Source of the DNA: Hyphomonadaceae bacterium
Lineage (GTDB): Bacteria > Pseudomonadota > Alphaproteobacteria > Caulobacterales > Aquidulcibacteraceae
Assembly (NCBI GenBank): GCA_019636095.1
Contig: JAHBYF010000001.1
Location: 558,001-622,000 of the forward strand
Reading direction: 5' to 3'
DNA: 64,000 bases
The notes beneath the pieces are model-generated. The model was not told where the DNA came from, made no database searches, and saw nothing but the letters and a program-made list of their open reading frames with translations. The position numbers and the translations under genes were made by a program. Shown here piece by piece: positions 44,607-53,989 of this stretch (positions are counted from its first letter, which is position 1; each line of letters opens with the position of its first letter).

Positions 44607-45848
44607 CTATTTCGCAGCGCGTTGGGCTGCTTTCTTCTCTCGAGCAATTCGGCGGCGTTCTTTCGCGCGCTTACGCAAGTCGGCGAGTTTGTGCCAGAAG
44701 CGGCGGCCGCGTTCCTTGGGCAAAGGTTCTAGGTTGCGGCGGAAATCCTCAGCGCAGGCGCGCCAGGAGTATCTTTCCGCCAGCGCGCGCGCGTCTTCGC
44801 GCTTGAGATTGAGCGCCTCAAGACACGCCTTTTGCAGGTCGTTATCGACGATTCCTGCGCCGGTGTTCGGCAAGATGTCTTGGGGGCCGGGCGCCACGAA
44901 ACCGGCAACAGGCGTGCCGCACGCTGCGGCTTCCAAGATGACCAAACCGAACGTGTCGGTAAAGCTTGGGAAGACGAACACGTCGGCGTCGGCGTAGTGG
45001 CGCGCAAGCTCTTCACCGAACTTCGGACCCGTGAAGGTGGTGTCAGGATATTTTTCTTTCAGCTCTTCGAGTGCTGGCCCGCCGCCGACGATGACCTTTG
45101 AGCCGGGAAGCTCAAGTTTCAAAAACGCTTCAATGTTCTTCTCGACTGCAACCCGGCCAACATAGGCAAAGATCGGACGCGGCAGGTCTGTAGGATAAAC
45201 GCCGCCATCGATGCCGCGCAGGCGCGGGTGGAATTGTTCGATATCGACGCCGCGGCTCCAGATCGCCGTGTTGCGGAAGCCCTGAAGCTCGAGTTGCTTC
45301 TTCATTGTCGGCGTCGCCACCATCACGCGGCCGGACTTGTCGTGGAACGCGTGCATATAGCGGTAGCCCGCCCACAGCGGAATCCAGTTGAAGCGGGCGG
45401 TCACGTATTCCGGGAATTGCGTGTGGTAGCTCGTCGTGAATGGAAACTTGTGCTTCAGACAGATCGCACGCGCATCCCAACCCAAGGTGCCTTCGGTGGC
45501 GATGTGCACGGCGTCCGGTGCAAACGCGAGAAAGCGGTCCTCGACATCATCCCGTGCGCCCAGCGCCAACCGAATCTCTGAATAGGTGATCAGCGGCACC
45601 GTGTTGGGATAGTCGGCCGGTGAGATCACTTCGACTTCGCAGCCCATCGCTTTCAGTTCGCGGTTGGTGCTCGAAAGCGTCCGGACGACGCCGTTGACCT
45701 GCGGCTCCCAGGCGTCGGTCACGAGTAGGATCTTTTGCGCCAGCGGCGTCGGTTCGGCGGCGTCGGCGGACGGCGTTTGGGCGTCTGTGCTCACGCGCGG
45801 GGTTCTGACGCGGGGGAGGCTTTGGCGCAAGGGGGCGGGCCCAGTCAC
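44607..45848 (-). CDS. GT4-family glycosyltransferase (MgtA/SqdX-like)
   Basis: The start is GTG 45848 with GAGG upstream; GTG 45794 is an alternative. The 413-aa GT-B protein has VTDAWEPQVNGVVRTLSSTNRELK near residue 42, TSYHTQFPEYV, a donor side with YVGRVAVEKNIEAFL, VGGGPALEELK, and SFTDTFGLVILEAAACGTPVAGF. VNGVV and SYHTQ are features of the mannosyl-, glucuronosyl- and sulfoquinovosyl-diacylglycerol synthases (MgtA/SqdX). Placed beside the pst genes, it may make a phosphate-free glycolipid. The tail is rich in Lys and Arg. It is divergent from putA by 35 bp. Confidence 0.87.
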   Translation of the reverse strand: MTGPAPLRQSLPRVRTPRVSTDAQTPSADAAEPTPLAQKILLVTDAWEPQVNGVVRTLSSTNRELKAMGCEVEVISPADYPNTVPLITYSEIRLALGARDDVEDRFLAFAPDAVHIATEGTLGWDARAICLKHKFPFTTSYHTQFPEYVTARFNWIPLWAGYRYMHAFHDKSGRVMVATPTMKKQLELQGFRNTAIWSRGVDIEQFHPRLRGIDGGVYPTDLPRPIFAYVGRVAVEKNIEAFLKLELPGSKVIVGGGPALEELKEKYPDTTFTGPKFGEELARHYADADVFVFPSFTDTFGLVILEAAACGTPVAGFVAPGPQDILPNTGAGIVDNDLQKACLEALNLKREDARALAERYSWRACAEDFRRNLEPLPKERGRRFWHKLADLRKRAKERRRIAREKKAAQRAAK

Positions 45849-45883
45849 TTGCCCTCAGGGCCGGAGACGCGCAAAGGACGGCC

Positions 45884-48800
45884 ATGCAAACCGCCCCGAC
45901 GCCGCATCCTTCCGCCGTCATCGACTGGGACGCGCTCGACGCGCTGAAATATCAGGACGAAGACACTGCCGTCGCCAAGCTGCTGGCCGACGCTCCGCTC
46001 GATCCGGCAGCGCGCGCAAGCGTGAATGCCGAGGCGCGGTCCTTGGTTGAACGCGCGCGCGGCTTGAAGCGCCGCAAGGGTGTGATGGAGAGCTTTCTCG
46101 AAGAGTTCGGGCTCTCGAACGCCGAGGGGCTAGCGCTCATGTGCCTAGCCGAAGCGCTGCTGCGCGTGCCTGACGCAGAGACGGCGGACAAACTCATTGC
46201 TGAGAAGATTTCGACAGGCCAATGGGCCGCACATCTCGGCAAGTCCGATCATTGGCTCGTGAACGCTGGCACGTTCGGGTTGATGCTGACAGGCCGGGTT
46301 GTGAATTTGCCCGAAGAGCTGAAGGGCGAGGCGAGCGAAGTGGTCGGCAAGTTGGTGAAGCGCATTGGCGAACCGGTAGTTCGCGCCGGCGCAATGCAAG
46401 CAATGCGCATCTTGGGCGAGCAGTTCGTGCTTGGCCGCACCATCGAAGAAGGCCTAAAGCGCGGCGCCAGCATGGTGCGCCAGGGGCTCGCGACACGCTA
46501 TTCGTTCGACATGTTGGGAGAGGGCGCACGCACCAACGAAGATGCTGAGCGTTATCTCGTCAGCTACGCCAATGCGATCGATGTTGTCGGCGAAGCCGCT
46601 GCCGGGCTCGGGCCTCATGAATCGAACGGCGTGTCGGTGAAGCTCTCGGCGCTCCACCCGCGCTACGAGGCGCGCCAAGAAGAACGGGTAATACGGGAGC
46701 TGTATCCGCGCATGCTGCAACTCGCGGAGGCGGCGAAGAAGTGGAACATCGGCCTTTCCCTCGATGCCGAAGAAGCTGATCGCTTGGTCCTGCAGCTCAA
46801 GCTATTCGAGAAGCTGGCGCTTGAGCCGTCTTTGAAGGACTGGGAAGGCTTGGGCATTGTCATCCAGGCCTATCAGAAGCGCACGCGCGCCGTGATCGAG
46901 CGCTTGGTTTCGTTGTCCCGCCGCAGGGGCACGCCAATTCAAACGCGGCTGGTGAAAGGCGCATACTGGGATGGCGAGGTGAAACGCGCGCAAGTAATGG
47001 GGCGTCCGGATTTTCCGGTTTGGACCACAAAAGCGGCGACCGACGTTCACTACATGGCGTGCGCACGCGATCTCTTTCGTGCCGGCGATGCGATTTTCTC
47101 GCAATTCGCCACACACAACGCACACACCGTCGCTGCCGTCCGCCGCATGGCCGCGAGCGCTGGGCGCGACACGTTCGAATTCCAACGCCTGCATGGCATG
47201 GGCGAAGCGCTCTATCTCGCCGTCGACCCACCGCCGCAGGTGCGTGTTTACGCGCCGATCGGTGGGCACGAAGATCTGCTGCCGTACTTGGTGCGCCGGT
47301 TGCTGGAGAATGGCGCCAATACGAGCTTCGTACATTCCTTTCTGGACGATGATGTGTCGCCGGAGATCGTCGCCGCCGATCCGATTGCGACGCTCGAAGC
47401 CAATCCGCATCGCCACCGCCGCCTGCCGCCACCGCCGCAAATTTTTGGAGCAAGCCGCCGCAACTCAGGTGGACCAGATATTTCCGTCTCTGCCGAGCGC
47501 GAGACGCTCGCGAAGACGAAAGCGCCAGCACCGGAGAAGGTGAGTGTTGCCGACCCGGAGAAGGCGGTCACCGCGGCGCTCGAAGCTTTCAGCGGTTGGA
47601 ATGCGATTGGAGGCGCCGAGCGCGCTGCGATCATTCGCGAGATGGGCGATGCGCTGCAGAAGAATGAGGCCGAGCTGATCGCGCTCACCGCACGCGAAGC
47701 GGGGCGCAACTTACAGGACTCAATTGATGAAGTCCGGGAAGCTGTTGATTTCTGCCGCTTTTATGCCGCGGAAGCTGAAAGGCTCTTTTCAGGTCCAAAG
47801 CCGCTGCCGTCACCGGCTGGCGAGCTTGATCACCTTGAGCTTCACGGTCGCGGTGTTTTCGTATGCATCAGTCCTTGGAATTTTCCGCTGGCGATTTTCA
47901 CTGGTCAGATCGCGGCGGCGCTCGCAGCGGGCAATACCGTTGTCGCCAAGCCCGCAGAGCAAACACCGTTGATCGCTGAGGCCGCGGTAAAGCTTTTCTA
48001 CGACATCGGCTTGCCACGCGAAGTGCTACAGCTTGTGCAAGGCGACGGCGCGGTTGGCGGCAAGCTTGTCGCAGATCCGCGGATCGCGGGCGTCGCGTTC
48101 ACCGGCTCCACTGAGGTCGCGCGGCTCATCAACCGGACGCTCGCTGCGAAGGATGGTCCGATCGTCCCGCTGATCGCTGAGACAGGCGGCTTGAACGCCA
48201 TGTTCGTCGATACGACCGCTCTCAAGGAGCAAGTCGTCGATGACGTTTGTATCTCGGCGTTCAACTCGGCTGGGCAGCGCTGCTCAAGCTTGCGCATTCT
48301 GTTCCTGCCTCACGATACCGCAGACGATGCGATCCAGACTCTCACCGGCGCGATGGAGTGTCTCGTCGTCGGCGATCCGTCAGATTCAAAAACCGACATC
48401 GGCCCAATCATCGACGCGGAAGCAAAGGCGAATCTTGAGAAGCACATGGAGCGCATGAGGCGCGAAGCCAAGGTGCTGAAGCAGATCGATGTCTCGCACC
48501 TCGGCGGCAATTTCTTCGGCCCAGCTGTGATTGAGCTGACGAGCCTCGATCAGATCAGCCGCGAAGTGTTCGGACCAATTCTGCACATCGTGCGCTACGA
48601 TCCGGCGGAAGTGTCGAAGATTGGCGCGCAGTTGGCGGCAAAGGGGTACGGCCTGACGCTCGGCGTGCATTCGCGGCTTGAGAGCTTCGCGCAGGAGGTC
48701 ATCGCCGCCGTGCCCGCGGGCAATGTATACGTGAATCGCACCATCGTCGGCGCCGTCGTTGGCGTGCAGCCGTTCGGCGGATCGGGGCTGTCGGGCACCG

Positions 48801-48907
48801 GGCCAAAGGCGGGTGGCCCGCATTATCTGCTGCGTTTCGCTGAGGAGCGGGCAGTTAGCAACAACATCGCGGCCCAGGGCGGCGATCCGCAATTGCTCAA
48901 TCTGTAG
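45884..48907 (+). CDS. putA: bifunctional proline dehydrogenase / L-glutamate gamma-semialdehyde dehydrogenase
   Basis: The 1007-aa PutA oxidises proline to glutamate in two steps. The proline dehydrogenase barrel is around residues 165-460 (SYANAIDVVGEAAAG, NIGLSLDAEEADRL, VKGAYWDGEVKRAQV, YAPIGGHEDLLPYLVRRLLENGANTSF). The aldehyde dehydrogenase part is around 520-990 (NFPLAIFTGQ, ETGGLNAM, GQRCSSLR with catalytic Cys near 797). No N-terminal ribbon-helix-helix DNA-binding domain is visible, so it is bifunctional, not self-regulating like E. coli PutA. Confidence 0.96.
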   Translation: MQTAPTPHPSAVIDWDALDALKYQDEDTAVAKLLADAPLDPAARASVNAEARSLVERARGLKRRKGVMESFLEEFGLSNAEGLALMCLAEALLRVPDAETADKLIAEKISTGQWAAHLGKSDHWLVNAGTFGLMLTGRVVNLPEELKGEASEVVGKLVKRIGEPVVRAGAMQAMRILGEQFVLGRTIEEGLKRGASMVRQGLATRYSFDMLGEGARTNEDAERYLVSYANAIDVVGEAAAGLGPHESNGVSVKLSALHPRYEARQEERVIRELYPRMLQLAEAAKKWNIGLSLDAEEADRLVLQLKLFEKLALEPSLKDWEGLGIVIQAYQKRTRAVIERLVSLSRRRGTPIQTRLVKGAYWDGEVKRAQVMGRPDFPVWTTKAATDVHYMACARDLFRAGDAIFSQFATHNAHTVAAVRRMAASAGRDTFEFQRLHGMGEALYLAVDPPPQVRVYAPIGGHEDLLPYLVRRLLENGANTSFVHSFLDDDVSPEIVAADPIATLEANPHRHRRLPPPPQIFGASRRNSGGPDISVSAERETLAKTKAPAPEKVSVADPEKAVTAALEAFSGWNAIGGAERAAIIREMGDALQKNEAELIALTAREAGRNLQDSIDEVREAVDFCRFYAAEAERLFSGPKPLPSPAGELDHLELHGRGVFVCISPWNFPLAIFTGQIAAALAAGNTVVAKPAEQTPLIAEAAVKLFYDIGLPREVLQLVQGDGAVGGKLVADPRIAGVAFTGSTEVARLINRTLAAKDGPIVPLIAETGGLNAMFVDTTALKEQVVDDVCISAFNSAGQRCSSLRILFLPHDTADDAIQTLTGAMECLVVGDPSDSKTDIGPIIDAEAKANLEKHMERMRREAKVLKQIDVSHLGGNFFGPAVIELTSLDQISREVFGPILHIVRYDPAEVSKIGAQLAAKGYGLTLGVHSRLESFAQEVIAAVPAGNVYVNRTIVGAVVGVQPFGGSGLSGTGPKAGGPHYLLRFAEERAVSNNIAAQGGDPQLLNL

Positions 48908-48926
48908 ACCTGACTAGACTCACGTC

Positions 48927-49409
48927 ATGTCCGACAACGTCACGCCGTTTCGCCGGCCTAAGCCGGTGCGCCCGCAGCAAAAGGGCGGATTCGGCTTCAG
49001 CACGCACCGCGGCAAAGCAGTGCTGGTCCACTTGCTGACGATCGGCACGTACGTCTGCGCGTTCTTGTTTCCGTTTCCGCCACCGCCTGGGTCGCCGATC
49101 GCACTATACGTTGCGGCATGCATCACGTTTGCGCTGGCGATCATCGCGGTCACAGTGGCGATGCCAAATCGCTATGTTGGCATGCCTTGGGCGACGACGC
49201 ATCATGAGCACGCCATTCGCACGTTGCTGATAGGTTTCGTGCTGTGGACGCTATCGAGCGCTCTTACTTACGTCAGCCCGATCTTTGCGACGCCGGCTTT
49301 CTATTTTCAATTGATTATCATGCTCTGGGCCGTGTTGCGTAGCGGCGTTGGCGCGGTGCTAGCGCTGATGCGCAGGCCGATCGGCAATCCACGCGGTTGG
49401 TTGTTTTAG
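48927..49409 (+). CDS. four-TM hypothetical membrane protein
   Basis: A 160-aa protein with a positively charged N-terminus (about 1-30, polar) then four hydrophobic segments (about 33-50, 55-78, 98-118, 122-142). A short motif MPWATTHHEHAIRTLLIG lies between the second and third. No family is recognised. It starts 19 bases after putA and may be co-transcribed. Its last 4 bases overlap the stop of the next, opposite-strand gene. Confidence 0.7.
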   Translation: MSDNVTPFRRPKPVRPQQKGGFGFSTHRGKAVLVHLLTIGTYVCAFLFPFPPPPGSPIALYVAACITFALAIIAVTVAMPNRYVGMPWATTHHEHAIRTLLIGFVLWTLSSALTYVSPIFATPAFYFQLIIMLWAVLRSGVGAVLALMRRPIGNPRGWLF

Positions 49410-49720
49410 TCCACGATACGGCAGCCATATCCTTCTTCGTATATGGCGTCAGAGCTGATTGCGCCAAACAGAACGCTGGCATGTACTGTGTCGCCGTTCG
49501 AAGCGACCGAAATGCTGTTGCGTGCGTCCTCGGGGAAATCGGCCAAACAGGATTCGAGCGTCCGGCCTGTGATGTGCAAGCATGAGCACGTCTGCTTCGC
49601 GGCGTAGCCGGTTGCGATATTGGCGTAGGCGATTTGTCCCTGCGACGCCCACGCGCCTGCGCCAATCGCTGCCAGCGCTACAACCAGCACGCCAATCCAA
49701 ATCCAGCGTTTGCGCGACAC
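49406..49720 (-). CDS. small membrane-anchored hypothetical protein
   Basis: The GTG at 49720 is chosen because GGGGAGG sits 6 bases upstream and the start avoids overlap with the divergent hydrolase; the open frame begins at 49774. The protein (104 aa) has one N-terminal TM (about residues 6-26) and a periplasmic part with four Cys (CSC, C and C near the end), which may form two disulfides. The function is unknown. Confidence 0.6.
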   Translation of the reverse strand: MSRKRWIWIGVLVVALAAIGAGAWASQGQIAYANIATGYAAKQTCSCLHITGRTLESCLADFPEDARNSISVASNGDTVHASVLFGAISSDAIYEEGYGCRIVD

Positions 49721-49772
49721 CGCCGCCTCCCCGTATGCTTCGCAAAGCATAGCGAAGGCGAGGGGATACGTC

Positions 49773-50957
49773 ATGCTGCGCGGGTTGATTGTTGCTGCGG
49801 TTTTGGTTGTTACGCCACCGGCGCTGGCGCAAGAACTCTATCCGTTGCCGCCGCAGCCCGCAGGTGTCGCCTGGCCGGGCGAAGATTGGGACACGGCGCC
49901 GCTTCCTGCGGATGTCGATCGCGCGGCCTACGATCTTGCCGTCACAGAAGCATTTGCCGGATTTGATCCGCTGATGGGCGAGACGCGCGCTGTCGTCGTT
50001 GTTCAAAGCGGTCGCATTGTTTTTGAGCGCTACGGCGAAGGTTATACCCGCGACTCGCGGCTAAATTCATGGTCCGTGGGGAAATCGATCACGCATGCGC
50101 TTGTTGGCGCGGCGGTGCTGCAGGGCCGCCTCGGCATCGAAGCGCCTATGGGCAATCCGGCGTGGCGCGCTGGCGATCGCCGCGCCTCGATCACGTGGCG
50201 GCAATTCATGCAAATGGTCGACGGGCTCGACTACACCGAAAGTGCAGAAGATATTTCGCAAGCCGGCAACGCTGTCATGTTGTTTGGCGCCGGCCGCAAC
50301 GATGTCGCGCGTTGGGCCGCGAGCCGGCCGCTGCTTCACGATCCGGGCACACGCTGGAACTATACCTCCGCCGGCACGATGCTTACCGCCGACGCGTTGA
50401 CACGCGTTGTTGTCCCAGATCCGCGTGACGCAAACGATCGCCGCGCCCGTATGCGCGCATGGATGAACACGTCGTTGTTCGATCGCATCGGCGTCGATCC
50501 GATCGTCGAGTTCGATCCGCAAGGCGTGTTCTATGGCAGTTCGCTTTATTGGGCGACGGCGCGTGATTACGCGCGCTTTGGCTATCTCTATTTGCGCGAC
50601 GGCGTTTGGAACGGCCAGCGCGTGTTGCCAGAAGGCTGGGTTGATTTCGCGCGAACACCGGGCCCCGCGCAGAACACCGACACGTACGGCGCTCAGTGGT
50701 GGCTTATGGCGGCGCACGGGCCAGGACGTCCGTCGCGCTCGTTGCTTACGGATCCGAATCTGGCAAGCGCCTTTGCGGCTGAGGGCTACGAAGGTCAGCT
50801 CATCGTTGTCGTACCGTCAAAAGATCTCGTCATGGTGCGGCTTGGCCGCTTTGACGGCGGCAGCGAAGCATGGGATGCGCTGGGCGATTGGGCAGGGCGC
50901 TTGATCGGCGCTTTCGGAGATCGCCCGCAACCGACGGGAGGCGGAAATGTCAGATGA
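49773..50957 (+). CDS. beta-lactamase-related serine hydrolase, exported
   Basis: A 394-aa protein from ATG 49773 (GAGGGG upstream). Signal peptide MLRGLIVAAVLVVTPPALA. Catalytic SVGKS motif near residue 98 has the S-x-x-K nucleophile. YTSAGT near residue 195 is the likely Y-x-N-equivalent, and ARDYARFGYLYLRDG lies in the transpeptidase-like fold. It resembles beta-lactamase-family esterases/peptidases acting in the periplasm or on the cell wall. It has the same fold class as the 36926 protein but a different N-terminus. Confidence 0.87.
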   Translation: MLRGLIVAAVLVVTPPALAQELYPLPPQPAGVAWPGEDWDTAPLPADVDRAAYDLAVTEAFAGFDPLMGETRAVVVVQSGRIVFERYGEGYTRDSRLNSWSVGKSITHALVGAAVLQGRLGIEAPMGNPAWRAGDRRASITWRQFMQMVDGLDYTESAEDISQAGNAVMLFGAGRNDVARWAASRPLLHDPGTRWNYTSAGTMLTADALTRVVVPDPRDANDRRARMRAWMNTSLFDRIGVDPIVEFDPQGVFYGSSLYWATARDYARFGYLYLRDGVWNGQRVLPEGWVDFARTPGPAQNTDTYGAQWWLMAAHGPGRPSRSLLTDPNLASAFAAEGYEGQLIVVVPSKDLVMVRLGRFDGGSEAWDALGDWAGRLIGAFGDRPQPTGGGNVR

Positions 50958-51231
50958 AGGCCGCGACGTGAAGTTGGCATGCGCCAAGATGCTGAAGGAG
51001 GCTGGATTCAAGTATCTTTCCGCCGAGCTTGAGTTTGGTTCACTTTCCGGCCTGTCGAAGGATGAACCGTTCTTCTTGCTGTGCGGCCGCGACCGCCTGG
51101 CGCCAACCGCGATCAAAGCGTGGATTGAGGCGGCTCGGATGTCGAACGTGCCCGATCACAAGCTTGAGCGTGCTCATGAAACCATCGAAGCCATCGAAGG
51201 TTGGCCGGGCGATCGCCACTACCCCGACTGA
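50947..51231 (+). CDS. small hypothetical protein
   Basis: A 94-aa hydrophilic protein beginning MSDEGRDVKLACAKML, overlapping the hydrolase stop by 11 bases, with GGGAGG just upstream of the ATG. The sequence is helical with two Cys and a C-terminal acidic/Pro-rich part. No family is recognised. The convergent next gene's stop is directly adjacent (TGATCA). Confidence 0.65.
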   Translation: MSDEGRDVKLACAKMLKEAGFKYLSAELEFGSLSGLSKDEPFFLLCGRDRLAPTAIKAWIEAARMSNVPDHKLERAHETIEAIEGWPGDRHYPD

Positions 51232-51588
51232 TCAGTGGTAAGCGTCGTGCACGGCCATGTGAACGCGGTCGAGTTCCTTGTAGAGCGCGGGGCGCACGTC
51301 GCTGTTACGGCCGCGCAGCGCGACCGCGGCGAATGCCGAAAGCTCGTGCGCGGCTTCATGTTCGCCGTATGAGGCCGCAAGCATCGAGACGCCGCGCGCA
51401 CGATCCGAGAGCGCTGCCGCGCCTGGACCTTGTGCTTCGAGAACGCGCATGCGCAGTTGGCGAAGCGCCGTATTCAGCGGCGGTGCGTTGCCGGCATAAT
51501 TGTAGCGCCGGCGCTCGCGGATGCGCATGCCGCTCAACTTTCGCCGGCGGTCAGGTCCGAAATAGCTAGCGTGATCGACCCACAACAT
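51232..51588 (-). CDS. hypothetical protein with FGPDRRR motif
   Basis: The frame opens at 51687, but the recognisable protein starts near MLWVDHASYFGPDRRRK (ATG at 51588; GTG at 51597 is also possible), giving about 118 aa. It is basic and helical (ERRRYNYAGNAPPLNTALRQLRMRVLEAQ). Its character is that of a small cytoplasmic regulator-like protein of alphaproteobacteria, but no domain can be assigned. The exact start is unsure. Confidence 0.55.
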   Translation of the reverse strand: MLWVDHASYFGPDRRRKLSGMRIRERRRYNYAGNAPPLNTALRQLRMRVLEAQGPGAAALSDRARGVSMLAASYGEHEAAHELSAFAAVALRGRNSDVRPALYKELDRVHMAVHDAYH

Positions 51589-51709
51589 CTCTTCCACATT
51601 GCCGCATTTTGCGGCTGGCGCTTCTGCGTACTTACATCGTAGCGGAACGTGATTAGAGAAGTGTGTTCGCACCCGCAAAATATGCACATTCGTAGTGAAA
51701 ATACATTAG

Positions 51710-52210
51710 CTATGCGCGACGCCAATATTCATCCAGTCCGCGCGTTTCAAGCAGAGTGAAGCCGAGTGACGAAACAAGCGCTTTAGAGGCGTCGTTGCGA
51801 ATGTCGATGATCGCATCGAACGTTGCTGCTCCATTTCGAGACAACAGATCGATCATCGCGCCGACGGCCTCGCGGCCGTATCCGCGCCGCCAAACGCGCG
51901 GATCGAACAAATAGCCGATCTCGATCCGCCCGCCGGGTTTGACCGTCGCCTCGACTGTGCCGATGCCGGCGCCGCTGCGAAGCCACACTGTCCAGTTCAG
52001 CCATTGATCGGCGCGATCAGGCGCGGTCTCATGCATCACCCGCGCAAACCGCCGTTCGACATCGGCCACATTGAGCGGGGCAGTCCGCGGCACGAAATGG
52101 TACATAAGCGGGTCGCGAAGCGCCGTGAACATGTGGGCCGCGTCTTCGACCCGTGTGCGGCGCAATTCGAGCCGCTCAGTGAGCACGGACTCGCGCGAAA
52201 CCTCGATCAT
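51710..52210 (-). CDS. GNAT-family N-acetyltransferase (RimJ/RimL-like)
   Basis: A 166-aa protein starting near LTERLELRRTRVEDAAHMFTALRDP, the usual GNAT opening in RimJ/RimL-type proteins. Acetyl-CoA-binding strand and helix: IEIGYLFDPRVWRRGYGREAVGAMIDLL near residue 95, then a beta-strand with DASKALVSSLGFTLLETRG. It acetylates an amine, perhaps a ribosomal protein or small molecule. The start overlaps the gluQ stop by 4 bases, so it is coupled to gluQ. Confidence 0.88.
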   Translation of the reverse strand: MIEVSRESVLTERLELRRTRVEDAAHMFTALRDPLMYHFVPRTAPLNVADVERRFARVMHETAPDRADQWLNWTVWLRSGAGIGTVEATVKPGGRIEIGYLFDPRVWRRGYGREAVGAMIDLLSRNGAATFDAIIDIRNDASKALVSSLGFTLLETRGLDEYWRRA

Positions 52211-53040
52211 GAAAGGCCGATCATAGCGCGCACATCAGCCGCAGTTTTGCCGCTCTCTCGCAGCGCCTTGAGCGTCGCCGCCTGATCGCGCTTGGCCAAA
52301 CGTTTGCCATCCGCGCCGAGAATGAGCCGGTGGTGGCGGTAAGTGGGCTGCGGGAGGTTCAGTAGCCTTTGTAGCAGAACGTGGAGATGCGCCGCTTCGC
52401 GAAGATCCTCGCCTCGAACAACGTGCGTTACGCCCTGAAGCGCGTCATCGCAGACGGATGCGAGGTGATAGCTGGCGCAAAAATCCTTGCGCGCAAGCAC
52501 TACGTCGCCGTGGCGCTCAGGTTCAGCTCGCACCAAGCCCGTCTCGTCTTCAAAAACCAGCGCAAAGTAAGCGGGCCCTAAGGCGGCACGCGCCTTTTTG
52601 AGCGATAGCCTCCAAGCAAACGCTTCGCCCGCAGCGAGCTTCTCGGCTTCCTCACCGGGCGGCAGCGCCTCACCGCGAAACGCTTCGTCCGTGGCGCCAT
52701 GTGGCGCCGATGCAATCGCTTCGGCGACCTCCTTGCGCGTTCGGAAGCAGCGATAGATGAGTTGCCGCTCCATCAGACTTTGTAAGGCGCCTTCATACTC
52801 GGCCATGTGTTGGCTTTGCCGGCGCACCGGTGTCTCCCAGGTGATTCCGAGCCATGCGAGATCTTCAAGGATCGCCGCTTCGAACGCCGGGCGCGAGCGG
52901 TCTTGATCGATGTCTTCGATGCGTAACAGGAAGCGTCCGCCCGCCGCCTGAGCCGCATCGAAGGCGGTGAGCGCCGAGAAGGCGTGGCCCAGATGCAGAT
53001 GGCCCGTTGGGGAAGGCGCGAAACGGGTGACGAAGGTCAT
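52207..53040 (-). CDS. gluQ: glutamyl-Q tRNA(Asp) synthetase
   Basis: A 277-aa protein from ATG 53040 (a TTG at 53049 is in frame). It looks like the catalytic core of class I GluRS: RFAPSPTGHLHLGHAFSA near residue 5 with the HIGH-like motif, DIDQDRSRPAFEAAILEDL, and KRLAKRDQ as KMSKS-like loop near 250. The anticodon-binding domain is missing, as is typical of GluQ, which attaches Glu to queuosine of tRNA(Asp). The conserved zinc-site cysteines are not complete (one Cys in YRCFRT). Confidence 0.93.
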   Translation of the reverse strand: MTFVTRFAPSPTGHLHLGHAFSALTAFDAAQAAGGRFLLRIEDIDQDRSRPAFEAAILEDLAWLGITWETPVRRQSQHMAEYEGALQSLMERQLIYRCFRTRKEVAEAIASAPHGATDEAFRGEALPPGEEAEKLAAGEAFAWRLSLKKARAALGPAYFALVFEDETGLVRAEPERHGDVVLARKDFCASYHLASVCDDALQGVTHVVRGEDLREAAHLHVLLQRLLNLPQPTYRHHRLILGADGKRLAKRDQAATLKALRESGKTAADVRAMIGLS

Positions 53041-53088
53041 GTTGTTCAAGGCTACCGCTCATGCGTCCGAGCCGCTACCTAGCCGTTC

Positions 53089-53766
53089 ATGACAGTTTTC
53101 CTAGATGGCCCTCGAATGCCGCCGGCGCGCGGCGGCAAGCCGGATTCCTTGGTCATCTTGCTGCACGGCTACGGCTCAAACGGCGCGGACCTCATTTCGC
53201 TCGCGCCGCACTGGGCGGAGGCGCTGCCCGGGACGGCGTTCGTGTCGCCCAACGCGATCGAACCCGTGGCAATGGCCCCGGGCGGCTACCAATGGTTTCC
53301 TATCACCAGCCTCAATCCGCTGATGATGGAGCAGGGTGTAAAAGGCGCCGCGCAGTCTGTGGATCGCTTCATTGATCGTGAGCTTGAGAAATACGGTTTG
53401 ACGCCGGATCGCCTCGCGCTCGTTGGTTTCAGCCAAGGCACGATGATGGCGCTGCATGTCGGCCTGCGCCGTGAACGGCAAATTGCAGGTATTCTCGGCT
53501 TCTCCGGCGTGCTCGTTGGCGCGGATACCTTGAAGAACGAGATGCGTTCTAAGCCGCCCGTGCTTCTCATTCACGGCGATCGCGATCCGACTATTCCGAT
53601 CCCGGCGCTCTTTGAGTCCGCCGAAGGCCTGGCGGCGGCTGAGCACGGCGCGCAATGGCACATCTCCTACGGGGTACCGCACTCAATTGGGCCGGACGGC
53701 CTCGAGCTTGGCGGGAAGTTTCTGGCGCTCCACCTTGGCGCGAGGTCGAACTTGGTCGCGCGCTGA
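53089..53766 (+). CDS. carboxylesterase/phospholipase (alpha/beta hydrolase)
   Basis: A 225-aa protein with LVILLHGYGSNGADLI near residue 25, the nucleophile elbow GFSQGTMMALHVG with Ser near residue 120, HGDRDPTIPI with the catalytic Asp region near 165 and the late GVPHSIGPDGL with His near residue 202. This matches the acyl-protein thioesterase / carboxylesterase YpfH-like group. The substrate is a short or medium acyl ester, unknown. It is divergent from gluQ. Confidence 0.92.
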   Translation: MTVFLDGPRMPPARGGKPDSLVILLHGYGSNGADLISLAPHWAEALPGTAFVSPNAIEPVAMAPGGYQWFPITSLNPLMMEQGVKGAAQSVDRFIDRELEKYGLTPDRLALVGFSQGTMMALHVGLRRERQIAGILGFSGVLVGADTLKNEMRSKPPVLLIHGDRDPTIPIPALFESAEGLAAAEHGAQWHISYGVPHSIGPDGLELGGKFLALHLGARSNLVAR

Positions 53767-53989
53767 CGCCGCGAGTCCCAGCGAACCCCGGTGAAATCAG
53801 CTGCTTAGAGGGGGACGTAGGTTTTTTGCGTGCGTTGCGCGTCTGTCACAAACATGTCGCCGCAAATCAGCTATATGTGTCTCGCGCCGCTAGGTGTGTT
53901 ATGCTGCGGTGCAGAAGGAGAGACGTCTTCAGTCCAACGAGCGTAATCCGACACCAAATTCTTGAGCGGCTGCACTGGAGCGGCCGCCG

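Noticed and set aside
53843..53860. CTGTCACAAACATGTCGC, resembling a Pho box before the HNH gene.
   Set aside because: Only the first half-site is good, and the downstream gene has no known link with phosphate.
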